Shown: positions 20,621 through 33,249, numbered from the stretch's first letter. The stretch is 64,000 nucleotides of DNA from Epiperipatus broadwayi (GCA_028023455.1 JAQFVV010012435.1:1116001-1180000), one strand, 5' to 3'. Notes: generated by a model not told the origin, from the sequence alone. Translations and numbers: made by a program.

Positions 20621-22445
20621 ATATCATATTTTTTGCAAAGGGAGATTTTAGACAATAATAAAGTTGGTAATATGAAGTGAATGGCTTTATAGCTTTGGTA
20701 TAGTCTGTGATAATATTGAGATTTAAAAAATTCTAATTCCCATTAAACAATCAAAAGCAACTTATATTCATAAACATAAAAATTATCTAGTGTATTTTTA
20801 TACATATTTGTTAAGAATAGAGAAATGCTGCAATAAAAATATTGGAGATTTTGGAATGTCAAAAAATATAGAAGAAAAATTATAACCAATTAGAGCAAAA
20901 ATAGCGCACCAATCTGAAATCTCTAATTCCAGGGCTTTCATGGGTATGTGAATTTTTTGAGATTTCAAAAATAGATCTTTAATCCTTTCATTGCAAATTC
21001 AAATTCTGCTAAAATAGAAAATAGATATCTCACAACAATTAGGCTTATTAATTTATAGATATTTACTGCATGTTATCTTTTTTCTTTAAATTTGTTTATA
21101 AATGTGAGTACAAATTTATTTATTTATTATAAAAAATTAGAGATTTTGTTTGATAAGAGAAAATAAATAATACTTACAAAATTTTGTGAAGAGTCTTAGA
21201 TGAAACAAAAATGTTACTTAGTCTAGATGTTATATTGATAAATTATTTAAATGATTAGTAAGTTTTTTTTAAAAATGTGTTGTGTCAGCACTTGAAAAAA
21301 AAAGAAAAAAAATATAACTGCTATATTTTCAGTATAATTACTCACAGTAAAGAACTAATGCATCTTGGATAATTTTATATGCTTTTAGTAATGAATTAAT
21401 TAAAAAGATGCTATATAATTAAAAAATGGAGCAACTATATTTGATGTTGGACAAATTGTACTATAATGCAGTTACTTAGAACTCTTATGAAATCTGTAAT
21501 GGTACAGGTAAATCATTAAACTGTTTTACCATTTTTAGAATTAATTTAGAATTAAATACTCATTTAAAAGTTTAAAAAAAAGTACCTAGAACATTAATTC
21601 TAAAAAGTAGATATAATATTTTATTAGACACTCAAATATTGAAGAACTCTAATAGTGTTAATAATTAAATGCTAATTAAAGTTAAAAGATCATAAACTAT
21701 TTTGTAAAATCACAAGAATAGGACACAAAAGCTAATGACTTGCAGATAAGGTATTTCAGTTGAGTAAATTAAAATAAAATTTTAGTTTTACTTAACTTGT
21801 GTTGAACCTACTACTTAAGTGCTTGAATGAAGCATGATTTTTGGGGCATCAACTACTATTATTACTATTACTTCTACCACTATGACTAGTTTTAAAATCA
21901 GTATATTTTATAGTTACTACTGCTATTACTATTGTTGTTGTAGTTGCTCATCTGACTCATACAGTGATTCTTATAAGAAAGCTAATTCAGATTTGTTAGT
22001 TATCCCTTTTTCTTTTAATTAATATTTTCTCAAACTTGAACCCAGTGAAAGCCTTATTAGGAAAACAAAAGCCAGAAAATAGTTTGGAGATGGGAATTTG
22101 TGCACTAAGACATCTTTGCAGAAGATGGCATTAGAAAAAAAAAACTGCTCTTATTTTACCAAAGATGAGTATGTAAAAATGGAGGCCTATTGCATTTATC
22201 AGCTGAAATTTATATTTTTCTTATATTTAGTGTCATGTTAAATGTTCAAACCTTAATATGAATATGCATTGTTTTATGTTAATAGATAAAGCATGAGACC
22301 AAAAATTGGTTTTATGCAAGATCCTAAACAAATTTATTTTCTGGACACAGCAATAAATGTCTGCTACTTTGCACCTATCTAAATGTTACTGGGTGTTCAA
22401 CAATAGGTTCAGAAGTGCTATGGCTACTAATGATGATTTATTTTT
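20621..22445. other. AT-rich, CpG-free sequence with a decayed foldback fragment
   Basis: No CpG dinucleotide occurs in 21241-21780, a useful contrast to the next segment. Around 22030-22130 phrases such as AAAGCCAGAAAATAGTTTGG and GAGATGGGAATTTGTGCAC are a decayed family A fragment. The frame 21834-22022 is a low-complexity Thr/Ser/Tyr/Cys translation. Confidence 0.5.
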
Positions 22446-22449
22446 CCAA

Positions 22450-25400
22450 AATGGAGTTTAACCACTAGATATTGTACCGGTCAGAATTGTATGTTCATCT
22501 AACAAGAATTAGGATCTAAGCAACAGTACCTAGAGTTCAATCATATACGAGATACACAGGTCAGGGATACTCATGAACTCCACCCTATTGCCCACCTCCC
22601 AAATCTATCACATTACAAACAACATTTCTGATGATAGCAACCTACTTTCCAATTATCTCCGGCCCAGATGGTTTAGCAGAGACACAAGAGATTTAAGTTT
22701 AACTAAATGATAACGCAAAGTAATAAGAGATGTGCACGCATGAACCAATAAAATCTCCAAAAGATAGATTATTAAATATAAATTTATTTAACATGAAATT
22801 AATATTAGGAATCGATTTATATGTGAACAGCTAGATATAGAGATTTACAATGACTTAGAACCTTGATTATACAAAGAATACCTGATCTAGGTTTCACTTA
22901 TGGTCACCTATGCATTCCATACTAACCTTAATGGCATAACAGGGTTTGATGGATATGCATTACTTAAACATACGTGGTAAGAAATTTATTATATGAACCG
23001 ATGTGGCTTAATATGCTAATATAATTTAATGGGTTTCTATTATTCACGTTATGACATTCTTCAATCATTACATTTTAAACAATAAATGATCTAGTGAGCT
23101 TGGATTACATCTGGATTTTATTAAGAGTTACATTAACCATAAATCAGTTATTTTGGGACATTACGAGATGATTCATCATTTATTATTTACGAAGAGAATG
23201 AGGAAAAATATAATTATTTTAACATGGTCATATGACTTGGCATTTATAGTTTTATTAATAATCAATGATTAACGTGTTTAATAGCGGTTAACGAAGGGTG
23301 GATAGCGCTAATAGGCGTAACGTATATAAAAGGGCAAATTTAATCTATTTTATAACGAGAACTTTGGGAAGGCTTAGGAGAATCACATCATTATGGCTTA
23401 CAGACATTTAAAATATATCAGGGAGTATGAACGATAATGTGCGGACCGAATGATAATGCTTGAGAGGACGAGAAGCTTCATCAACTTGACATCGAAGAAT
23501 ATAGGCTTATCCGCACTTGTGACGGATAGCATCCGAAGTGGTTCGCAAGATACCATGGTTCCGATTTGTTGAATGTTAACCCTTAGCAGCGCTTACTGAA
23601 CCAACACAATATGTGGGAGTCGGGACCTCCACACTCCGCCGAGAATTGTGCTATATGGATTCCACGAATGAGAGAGAGTATGATAAAGCAACTTTTGATT
23701 TGTGAATGTTATCATCGGGACACATGGCGAAGGCTTTCAGGTTTGTCTTAACCCTGATTTATATGGCCTTAAATGGTAATCAAGCCTAGCGTAATGAAAT
23801 AATTATATCCAAGCGATCCCAAAAAGGGGGCATACAATTTACTTAAAGAACTTATTTGATATATTAATAATAGAATATATAAAACAAAATTAAGAATCCC
23901 TTCGTTAAACGCATGTTAATCCGCCTGAGAAATAAGTTACTTAAATCATCGTTAGATGGCGGGCTACTTATCAAATGAATCATCATTTAGAAATATATAT
24001 CTGAATTAAATTTATTTATTACTCAATTTCTATAATACTAATTAATAGCGTGAAATAATAGTACATAATATATTTAAATCTTGTCGAATGGCATAATATT
24101 AATCAATAAAACACAATTTAGGAGTACTTCTCAACCGGGCGAATTTTATAGCATGGTAAGAAGACTTACGTTTATGGTTAAATATTCCTTAATTGCGGAA
24201 TAGCAAAAATACAATAGGATTGATTCGCCAGATTGAGTTATTAGCATATTAAATTTGGTATGATTTGCACAATATTAAATAATGAAAAACTGCCGCATTT
24301 AAAATAAAAATACAATAAGAGTGAAAACCTAGTATTCAAGTTTAGAGAGCAAAATACAATTTAAATATAAAAGCAATAAGAAATCAAAAAGAGGTCATTA
24401 TTTAAGCATTTAATCGGTGTAGCATTACCGATGGAAAAACAAGCAATTACATTTTTACATTACAAAGAGTACAAAACTAGAAATGTTTAATAAGACATAC
24501 ATTAGGTGGTTGGAATTAATCTTATCGAAGGTTGAAATTTACGTTTTATAGTTAAAAGGAGTATTAAGACGAAAGCATTAGAGTTCAGTTTTGTGGCAGG
24601 GAATTACCTTTTTTTCCGATGACTTTACAGCCATGTGCACATGTGTTGGTTCCATGTTTGATGAAATCTAGTTAATTTAGCAGTATTTTGACGAAATTAT
24701 CATTTCAGTCTGTTCTTTATGTAGCATACAATTCATTCTGGCAGTATTTTGGATACAATGGCCTACGAGTATTTTGGCATTGGATGGATCTTGGAAGGAC
24801 CAGGGAAGCAAATCTAAATAATACTCATCATTTTGCAGTTCTGAGTGACGTAACTTCCTCCAGCAACAGGGTTAGAAATTAATATGTAGAGCCCCTTTAG
24901 TTAGGAAATGCGGTGGTATTTATACTCGTTCGTTACTGCCTTTGGGTAATCCCCGGATGTGTTAACAGTTACAATGATACAGCAAATTTTGAAATACAAA
25001 TGAGATCAAGTTCAAGAGAGTTGGTCTTAATCTATTTTAGGATGAAAATAGACCTGCGGAATAAATGTTAAGTAACGTGAAATTTAAATAAATCTGTATC
25101 AGAATGAAAACAGATTCCTTCGGAATTTAAAATACGGTAAGTCTTTTATTTAATACACTCGCATTACACTCTCGAACTTTCTCTCTATTAGAATATATAT
25201 GAATAAAAATATACATAGTATCACGCTTTTAATTATTAAGTTTTATCTGTTACACACACATACGCATGATTGTTTACCGTAATTGAAATATATAATTTAT
25301 ATGCATATTAACTTTAGACAAGTAGAAGTTTACAGAGACATAAACAATCACGTGCATTGGTATATCTTCACTCCCTAGTGGTTTATAATTAAATGATTGG
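22450..25400. other. Unidentified CpG-retaining island
   Basis: This 2.9-kb block differs sharply from its surroundings. It has few homopolymers, frequent CpG (about two dozen between 23281 and 23820) and no match to any repeat family in the window. I see no long reading frame. The 64-codon frame at 24688-24882 (start MTKLSFQSV) has no recognisable domain. AGTATTTTG recurs three times within it. TTAACCACTAG near 22457 and CTAGTGGTTTA near 25375 are inverted and might mark the ends. Candidates are a young non-autonomous transposon of unknown class, a solo LTR-like element, or a hypomethylated regulatory region. I cannot decide between them. Confidence 0.6.
23322..23333 (+). promoter_or_regulatory. 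TATA-box-like site inside the CpG island
   Basis: GTATATAAAAGGGC matches the eukaryotic TATA box closely and lies in the most CpG-dense part of the island, after GCGGTTAACGAAGGG. A start site would be expected near 23350-23360. No coding frame follows, and TATA-like words are common in AT-rich DNA, so this is only suggestive. Confidence 0.25.
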
Positions 25401-25685
25401 GTTTGAACCCATGTTTGCAGGTCTCAAACATCACCAGAAAGTGAAGCCAAATGTGTGCAACAGATTTGAGTGCTTCAATATGTCTTTATAGACTTATATC
25501 TAGTGGATTAAAGTTCAATGGATTTTTTTCGGCCGAAGAAAACAAAGAGTGATAGTCATGAATTAGAGAAACGATTAAAAATAATTTAATCAAATTATTA
25601 ATACTACTTGGGTAAAGTGCTTTCAATAAAAATAATGTAATAATAAAGAACATGTCTATGCAATAAAAATAAAAGTTTTTTATAG
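25401..25685. other. Possible decayed tRNA-like SINE, otherwise unassigned
   Basis: GGGTTTGAACCCATGTTTGC at 25410-25429 contains a minus-strand box B-like GGGTTCAAACCC. No box A partner is clear. Confidence 0.3.
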
Positions 25686-25689
25686 ATAT

Positions 25690-26098
25690 ATTTCATCAGT
25701 TCCTACTTATGGATCTCAGATTAGAACACTTAATAAAATATCAATGCAGAAACTTCAAAATGCCCAACAAATATAGTGAAAAATATATTGGAACTAATAA
25801 TAAAAGACTGAACATCAAGTATGTGGATGAGAGAAGAAACATATTGGCATCATAAAAGAAATAAGATAGGAAATTGGAGGTGGATTAGACACATTGCTAG
25901 AAGAGTAATAGACAAACAGCTAAAGTCTTATCTGAGAGATTGTAAAAGACTTAGAAAAAGAATATTATATAAGTGAAAGAAATTTGAAACTTAGTTGATA
26001 TGATGTGGGGAAGAGAGACAATGGATTGGCAAATTGGATTAAACCTGGAATGACCTTTATTCTGTAGTGGATTGATATTGATTGAAAATGATGATGAT
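25690..26098 (+). pseudogene. Non-LTR retrotransposon C-terminal tail, decayed
   Basis: The plus strand matches the LINE tail at 28 kb read in reverse: TATGGATCTCAGATTAGAAC, then a region equivalent to GHIARR (AGACACATTGCTAGAAG), then ACAATGGATTGGCAAATTGG. It ends TGGATTGATATTGATTGAAA and (ATG)n. Several stops and frameshifts break the frame. The full element would carry endonuclease and reverse transcriptase upstream; only the 3' end was copied, as usual for 5'-truncated LINEs. Confidence 0.7.
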
Positions 26099-26204
26099 TT
26101 AAATAAAGTGATTAAACATGTATCATGAACAGTATATACTGACTATCCAATCTATATACAATGGCCAAAATAAAAAGCATAATAAAGCTATATAGGTGAA
26201 TGTG

Positions 26205-26485
26205 TGTGTGTATATATATAACCATTAGAAACAAGTCAGCACTTAGGCAATCAACAATACAGATATCAATCAACAATTTCAAACTATTGCCAAGGCAACC
26301 TCCTTTTAACAATAAAGATAAAATTCCAACTTGCAACTTGATCACAGGGATTAAAGTTATTGATACAAATAAATTTAATAAACCTCTTTAAACAGATAAA
26401 TATAACCTGTTATGAATGGAGACTAATAAATATCAATTATATCATTACAAATTGCAATTATAATTTTCAAATTACACCAAAGTAT
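26205..26485. repeat. Interspersed repeat X, copy 1
   Basis: Homologous to 39275-39563. Shared blocks in order include TATATATATAACCATTAGAA, ATATCAATCAACAATTTCAA, TTGCAACTTGATCACAGGGA, ATAAATATAACCTGTTATGA and ATTACAAATTGCAA. The overlapping short frames (26112-26548) are translations of this repeat. The class is unknown: no terminal repeats or tRNA-like boxes were found. Confidence 0.75.
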
Positions 26486-27130
26486 TACTTATTATTTAAA
26501 ATATATATACTAACTGAATTCTGTACAGATTTTTGTATATATGATTGAAAATAGCTAGAAATATCAAAACAAAAATTTTCTAAATAAATTAGAATCTTCC
26601 ATACTTTTTTTTTTTTTTTGTTAATTCCTATTATTCAATTTTTTAAACTATCTCACCTGTGTTATTTATCAGCATGCTCACATTTTTATATTGTATAGTC
26701 GTGATAAAATTTTATAAAGCATAATATATTAACAAGTTAAAAAATTTCCACTTGTTTCATTTGATTAAAATATATAATTAAAAACAGAATCTAAATCAGA
26801 AATTTCTAACAATACTGGTTGAGACAGATATAAATGCAAAATTATATTAGCTATCTGTGGCATTTGTTATGTTTTTTTTTTTCATTTTCTGAGAAAACAT
26901 ATAATTAAAATGAATTAAAAGCTAATTAACTGCTAGTAAAGTAAAAAAAAAAAAATTATGCGATCTATCACGTGACATTTAACACATTTATTTTAAAAAA
27001 TAAAATAAATTGACTTAACTAAAATTAAACACATTCAATATATAAATAGTTTTTAAATCATTACAATTTGATTTATAAATTTTAAACTTTCTTCACTCAC
27101 AACAATCAACACTGTCCACTTTACATAAAT
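26486..27130. other. AT-rich sequence, nothing recognised
   Basis: It has long T and A runs at 26609-26620 and 26943-26954. Nothing was assigned. Confidence 0.5.
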
Positions 27131-27133
27131 GAA

Positions 27134-27657
27134 TTAATATATGGGGTATATGCGTACAGACTTTCACACGACCCACCACTCTCCACACTATCTCATAACA
27201 CTGATACACCTGAACACATATATGTTGAAAAGGTAAATAATAACCAATATCCGTATTTCATGCTAAACCAGCAATCATCAGTTGGTCCAGTTAAATGAGG
27301 GGTCAGATTGACCTTAGGTCAACATGGGTGTGACAAAAATCTCGGCCTCAGGGTAGCCTTTGAGCATTCCATCTTCAGATTTTCAATTGGATGGGTGGTT
27401 GGAGTGTGGAGTGGATTGAGGCCTGTCCATTAAAGTATAAGGATTGGCTATCTTAATATATATCTGAGCACTTATAGCATATATGTGTAGAGATGGTAAT
27501 CTGGACCAGCTGATAATTGCTGGTTTAGCATGAAATACATATATTGGTGATTATTTATCTTTTCAACATATATGTGTTCAGGTGTATCAGTGTTATGAGA
27601 TAGTGTGGAGAGTTGTGGGTCGTGTGAAAGTCTGTACTCATATACCCTATATATTAC
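27134..27657. mobile_element. Foldback family F, full copy (about 520 bp)
   Basis: The left arm (27134-27290) runs from ATATGGGGTATATGCGTACA through CCACTCTCCACACTATCTC and ATAACACTGATACACCTGAA to CAATCATCAGTTGGTCCAG. The right arm (about 27500-27657) is its reverse complement. Between them is a unique core with GACCTTAGGTCAACATGGGT and TCGGCCTCAGGGTAGCCTTT. The minus frame 27472-27669 is arm sequence, not a gene. Confidence 0.9.
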
Positions 27658-28040
27658 ATATATAAACACAGATATATAATAAGCCTGTGTGTTTCAGTTA
27701 TAAATGAATTAATGTTTATTATTAATCATTCATTATGCTAGAGATTATTATATTATTCATAACCCAGCTATAAACTTTAAACTCTGTAAAAGGTAATATA
27801 TCTGATTTTAGTTAAACATAAACACATGGAATAATTCATTAAATTTTATCTCTCGTTTTCTTTGTATAATATCTTTTTTTAGATATATATATAAAATGTC
27901 CATTCTGCAACACATTATTATTATGACGGAGTAAATATTATAAGTATATCAAAAAAATATTTTGTAAATATGGTTGAATGAGGGATATTTGTGCACGTAA
28001 AATACACAATAATGCATATGAAGTAATAATAAATATTCCT
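27658..28040. other. AT-rich sequence, nothing recognised
   Basis: No repeat family could be assigned between the foldback and the LINE tail. Confidence 0.5.
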
Positions 28041-28044
28041 ACTC

Positions 28045-28470
28045 ATATCATCATCATCAACAATCATTATCAATCCACTGTAGGTTGAAGGTCTTTCCAA
28101 GTTCAATCCATTGTCTCTGATCTTTAGCTTCTCTTCTCCACATCACCCCTGCACACTTTCTTATTTCATCTGTCCATCTCATATGTGATCTCTTTCTGCA
28201 TCTTTTATAATCTCTTGGAATCCAGTTTAAGATTTCGATTGTCCATCTATTATTATCTCTTCTAGAAATATGTCCAGACCAAGTCCATTTCAGTCTTTTA
28301 ATTTTTTTCAATGAGGTCAGTAACACCTCTTTGTTTTCTTACCCATATATTGTGTTTTCGATCTCTTCTTGTTACTCCCAACATGCATCTCTTCATACTT
28401 CTTTGAGTGTTCTGAAGTCTCTGTATTGCTCTTCTATTAAGTGTCCAAGTCTCAGATCCATAAGTAAAAA
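28045..28470 (-). pseudogene. Non-LTR retrotransposon C-terminal tail, best-preserved copy
   Basis: The open frame at 28057-28326 (89 codons) contains RLKWTWSGHISRRDNNRW, then WIPRDYKR, RSHMRWTDEIRKCAG and a final W-x-x-L-G-K-x-F. This is the signature C-terminal region after the reverse transcriptase in many animal LINEs annotated as endonuclease-reverse transcriptases. Upstream on the minus strand a second frame continues the homology (TWTLNRRAIQRLQNTQRSMK) after one frameshift. The 3' end is TGATAATGATTG and (ATG)n. The endonuclease and catalytic RT portions are absent. Confidence 0.85.
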
Positions 28471-29445
28471 TGTCTCATATATGTATTTGTAAATTTATTG
28501 TTAATATTTGCTTTTCTTCAAACAAATAAATATAGACAGAAGAAAAAAGAAAATAAACATTAAGATGTATTTTTGCAAAATAGCTTCATTAGTTTGCCCA
28601 GATCACTGATTTTTCACATATATATTCAATATTGTTTATAATTTATTCAGATAATTTTATTATGACTTAATCAACATGTATACAACATTTGCACAATCTT
28701 AATGATTGCTTCCAGTAAATTGCCATTAAAAGGTAAAATAAATATGTCTAATATTTAACTTAGTTTGGTAATAAGGTCTATCATTGGTGATTGTAGAATA
28801 GCATTCATTTAGGAATACCTTCAAAATAATCAATAAACAATCTTATACAAAAATAAGTCTTATTTCTGATGAAAATTAAGTGACTGGTGTCCTGAAGGTT
28901 GAATTGTTTACGCTTCAGTTTCTTTCTTTTATCTTGTTGTTTTAAGTTGATATAGGGCACGATATTAGTAACTTTTATGTTTATTGATCATCTTTCTTCA
29001 TTTCAATAACTATAGGATTGGGTATTTATGCAATAATTATTATTTAACCAGCAATTATGCTACAATTTTTATTTTCCTTTTTTCTTATACAAGTATGCAC
29101 AAATATGTAGAATATGTAAATCCTTAGGGTTGAGAAAGTACGGTGAGGTAGTTTAGAAGACTAGGAGTCCTTGATTGCAATTTTGAATAAGGCAGTAAAA
29201 TCAGTAAGAAGTTGCTTTAGACTTAGATTTGTGACAGAGTTTATTCAGAAAATGATAATATGCTTAGAATAGTCATATTTAAAAAATTTCCATATCTTTT
29301 CACTTGTGGAAAAGAGTCATCTAACAGTGATGTGCATCAAAAACTTTTGATAAATCATGATATCAAACAGATTACTTATTTAACTGGAAAAAAAATAGTT
29401 CTAATATGAATTTAAACTGATATAAAGAATTAAAAAAGATAATTA
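28471..29445. other. AT-rich sequence, nothing recognised
   Basis: The segment near 29140-29215 (GTAGTTTAGAAGACTAGGAG, then GATTGCAATTTTGAATAAGG) has a faint tRNA-like layout but no clear box B. Confidence 0.45.
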
Positions 29446-29449
29446 AATG

Positions 29450-29558
29450 ATTTTATTGCTTGGGAGTTTTGAGATCCTGGAAATACCAGAACTAGAATCG
29501 ATCCAAGGGTCATATACTCTGCAATCTGACAATTTACCTATAATACCATTTTCAACCT
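29450..29558 (-). mobile_element. tRNA-like SINE family G
   Basis: TTTATTGCTTGGGAGTTTTG, ACCAGAACTAGAATCGATCC and ATTTACCTATAATACCATTT follow family G order. Minus-strand box B is the GGATCGATTCTAG region. Confidence 0.6.
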
Positions 29559-29599
29559 GTTTATCCACTTAACAATACTATTTTTTACACCAAAACTTT

Positions 29600-29645
29600 A
29601 CTCTTACAGTTTCGATTGTCCTACAGTCATCATCAGAACTACAAT
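29600..29645 (-). mobile_element. Foldback family P fragment
   Basis: ACTCTTACAGTTTCGATTGT and CCTACAGTCATCATCAGAAC match the arm core of family P (47.6, 53.2, 57.3 kb). No second arm is visible nearby. Confidence 0.6.
29610..29636 (-). ncRNA. Hammerhead-like core with canonical CTGATGA
   Basis: Minus strand: CTGATGA (29636 to 29630), T-GACTG-TAGGA-CAATC as an imperfect five-pair stem-loop, GAAA (29613 to 29610), followed by CTGTAA. This is the only P-type copy with the canonical CTGATGA. Stem I and stem III partners were not found. Confidence 0.3.
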
Positions 29646-31029
29646 ATCCAAATATATAATCATACATAATCAAAACATACTTCTTAACCTGTACATTATA
29701 AATAATCATTTTCCATTTTATTATTCTACTCTTAACTGGAAAAGTAAAGTTTAGATATAAAAAAATAGTATTCTTAACTGTATAAGAAGATTGGAAATAG
29801 TATTACTTGTAAATATAAAAATCAATACATAAGGAAAAGAGGAAGAAGAAGAAAATTGTATTACTTCCACAATCGGACAATTTACATCACATAGTGCATT
29901 TAAACTGATTAAAAGTAAAAACAAGAACTTCATCATCATAATTTACTGATTATCATAATTCAGAGAAAAATGTATACAATTTAATATTATTCATTAATCT
30001 AAATATCGCCTTGTTTTAGTAATTAATATTTGATATCTCAAATGCTTTATAGGTGACTTATGAAAAAAAAAACTGTCAATTTTTTTATTGAATATTACCA
30101 TATCAAGAAAGTGGACTAGTTAAAATATTTTGTTAGCAATTTAGATAAAAAAAAAACAGATTTGTTATGTTACTTCTGTATTTAACCAATTAGAAGATAA
30201 AGTACTTCATCATAGTAATGGAACTGTTTCAAGAAATTTAGTTTTATATAGCAACTGCAATACTGTTTATTTCCTAAGCACTTCTAGGAGCATTTTTATT
30301 CACCTTACTTTAAAGCCAATTATTGTAGCTTGAGTAATTAATGTACATTACATGCTATAGCATTGGAATAACTGCATTTTCATATTGTTCTAGGTATTTA
30401 ATATAATTGTTAATCTGAATAGTTTTAAGAAGTAACACATCACTGGTAGATATATAAATGTATTAATTTCAATTTTGAATCTTAATTTTTTACTAAAGTA
30501 AAAAGAAAATGATCATGGAATATAAATGTTATGTTCATTGATTTCCTAGGTTTCCAATTGATAGCTCTAGAGTAGGGTAAGGAGAACTCTTGAACACATA
30601 AGAGCAAAAATGTGAGCAAGTCTTGTGATATTGCTAATAGCATTAGCCTACCAAGTCACAGTTGGCAAAACCTAAAATATATTAAAACTGACCTGCTGTC
30701 AAATTTTTATGGTAATGCAAGTGAATTGATTTGAATTCAAAGCCTTATGAATTTTTAAATTTAAAGTTATTACCTTCAATAGTGTAAAAAAAATGTATCT
30801 CCTTAAAGCAAGAGTGAATTAGATATTGTTTAGAATCTTAAGCTTTTATTTAGAAAGGCAACAATCAAAAACTTATATGTGGATGTTGTAGCACTATACA
30901 ATCTAATACCCATTGATCATTCAGTCTACAATAAGAACTATTCTTGGTAGTTATATTTAAGATGTTTTATCTGTTATTGTATGAAATAAAGAACAGATAT
31001 TCTATCAATGCAATATAAAGATTTAAAAA
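29646..31029. other. AT-rich sequence, nothing recognised
   Basis: The minus frame 29751-29939 starts with a hydrophobic leader-like string but has no supporting context. The rest is unassigned. Confidence 0.5.
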
Positions 31030-31484
31030 ATTGTGCTTAAAAATATTCTATAATATTCTGAAAATAAAATAAATAAGATAATAAGTCCATTTACTACATT
31101 CTCAAGCATGTTTACATTATGAAGGTGATCTTAAAGATACATTAAAATGATGTATTGTCAACTGCTTTCATAGAAAGAACATTGATGAGGATAAAATTTT
31201 ATGAATAGAAGATACAATTGAGACTGCATTGCTAGCTGGTAAGCAGAGTTAATGAAAATTGTGCTTAAAAATATTCTATAATATTCTGAAAATAAAATAG
31301 ATAAGATAATAAGTCCATTTACTACATTCTCAAGCATGTTTACATTATGAAGGTGATCTTAAAGATACATTAAAATGATGTATTGTCAACTGCTTTCATA
31401 GAAAGAACATTGATGAGGATAAAATTTTATGAATAGAAGATACAATTGAGACTGCATTGCTAGCTGGCAAGCAGAGTTAATGAC
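31030..31484 (+). repeat. Near-identical 228-bp tandem duplication
   Basis: ATTGTGCTTAAAAATATTCT begins at 31030 and again at 31258, and both copies end CAGAGTTAATGA. I see only about two differences across the unit (AAATAAG/GATAAG and GGTAAG/GGCAAG). This is the youngest duplication in the window. A broken frame around KDTLK precedes NCFHRKNIDED, weakly recalling the LINE tail at 34.7 kb. The unit has no intact frame. Confidence 0.95.
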
Positions 31485-32950
31485 TGGCAAATGATTTATG
31501 TAGATATCTTGGGTTTAAATATTGGTTTGCATAGTAAATTCATAAATTGTCATTTTTTTTATTCCTATCATACAAATATATAATAATGTTTTCATTTATG
31601 AGTAATCACTAACGAATACGCATATATATGTATTCAATTCATAAATTTTAACATACCTTGAAATCACGTAAACAAATGAAGAAATGCCAGCTCCAACCAT
31701 AAAGCATGATACATTCTTTATGGCTGCCATACAATGTAAAAAATTGACCAATCACTCTGCAGCACATATACACCCCCAGAATCAATTTTTTGCCATCTAC
31801 CTTGAAATAATCCAAATTATCCAAAAAAAAATTTATAACAACTATTTGCCTTACATTAGAATAGATAAACCAATTAACATATATAATGATTTAATGTTAG
31901 AAATATATGTATATAACGTATGTAGTAATTTTAGTAAATGAAATATTTTTTTGTTAGATACACTGCTTTCTATCATACCTATCTATAAATGCACATATAT
32001 TCATTATAATCACTTAATTGTGATATATTACTTTAAGCCAATAAATATCACATGACCACCACCTCTTATATATTACTTTATCTACATATATTTACTTTAC
32101 AGATGATGACACATTCTTATGTTTCAATATGTTTATATAAATTCACTAGAACAACTTCTTACCCTGCACATTCTCCTCCTTATTTGAAGCATCCCTACTG
32201 TAAGTTTTTGTAGGAACACACATACATAATAGTAATTGCTATTGGATGTGTGAAGTTATTTATCATCCTTTTTTTATTAATTTCTTATTTATATTGAGTA
32301 CTTCTAATACAACAGTTAGAAATACTGATGATATGAACCTTATAGTTAGTTAACATATCATCAACGTTCATATAAAAACCATACATTACATATATAATAT
32401 TAAAAATTAATAATATTTTCCATCTTCCCGTTTATATGTGTATGTGTATTCATTTATATACATTTAGAAATTGATAGTTATTTATCTTCCTGTTTTATAT
32501 ATATATAATTAGAAATTAGTTGTTTAATGTATTCCTGTTATATAAATTGATATATGTGAGTATATTTAAAAAGCATTGTTTTCTGCTTTTTGTTGTATAT
32601 ATGTGTGTGCTTCAAACGTATAGTTGCATGTATTGGGAAAAAATACATTAATGGTTCCTTTTACATATTTTGGCCTGCCATTAGGAGACATTGGTATACT
32701 TTTTCCCCAATAACTACAACCATGAGTTTAAATTATAATAGAACTGATAATTTTTAAAGGTATAAGACCATATGCATGGTTAGAAAGTAATGGTTAAAAT
32801 AAATAATTTTTTTTGCAAGTTTACAACAAATAATAGATATATTTGATTTTTAATAAAACTTATTGTTTTATGAATAAGTAGTCACCTTTGGAAATTTAAG
32901 TTTAATTAATTTACACAAGTAAACAAAAAAGGTAATCAAAATGTTAATTA
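31485..32950. other. AT-rich sequence with a small foldback A fragment
   Basis: CCAATAAATATCACATGACC followed by ACCACCTCTTAT at 32038-32069 is the outer end of foldback family A. The frame 31684-31941 (85 codons) has no recognisable domain. The remainder is unassigned. Confidence 0.5.
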
Positions 32951-32954
32951 CACA

Positions 32955-33062
32955 GAAGTTTACAAGTACTCCTAGTACCAGAAATGGCAGAACTAGAAAC
33001 TGCTATCTATGTTTCTTGAACTTCAAAATTTATCCTTCTACAATTGCACTAAACCATATAGT
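32955..33062 (-). mobile_element. tRNA-like SINE family G
   Basis: AGTACCAGAAATGGCAGAAC, CTATCTATGTTTCTTGAAC and TTCTACAATTGCACTAAACC define the copy. On the minus strand it starts TATGGTTTAGTGCAATTG. Confidence 0.65.
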
Positions 33063-33249
33063 ATAAAGTAAATAATAGTTTATTGCTCAGGAATTCATAC
33101 TGAATTTAACCATCAATCTATAATGTGTAACTTTGATGAAATGTGTAATTTAGCCTAACTAAAGAGGCTTATTTGGATCAAAGTGCATAATAGAATATAG
33201 TGATATACTTATTCTAATAGTTAAGGCTTTACTTCATTAGTGTTTGAAA

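Noticed and set aside
21834-22022. Thr/Ser/Cys-rich 62-codon frame
   Set aside because: It reflects imperfect ACT and TAC trinucleotide repetition.
23599-23640. LTR-style primer binding site (GTGGGAGTCGGGACC region)
   Set aside because: A TGG start and G-rich stretch are present, but no flanking direct repeats or gag-pol frames were found, and I could not match it to a tRNA 3' end.
24688-24882. 64-codon frame in the CpG island
   Set aside because: No domain is recognisable, and it contains three copies of AGTATTTTG, which suggests repeat sequence. Too short to call a gene.
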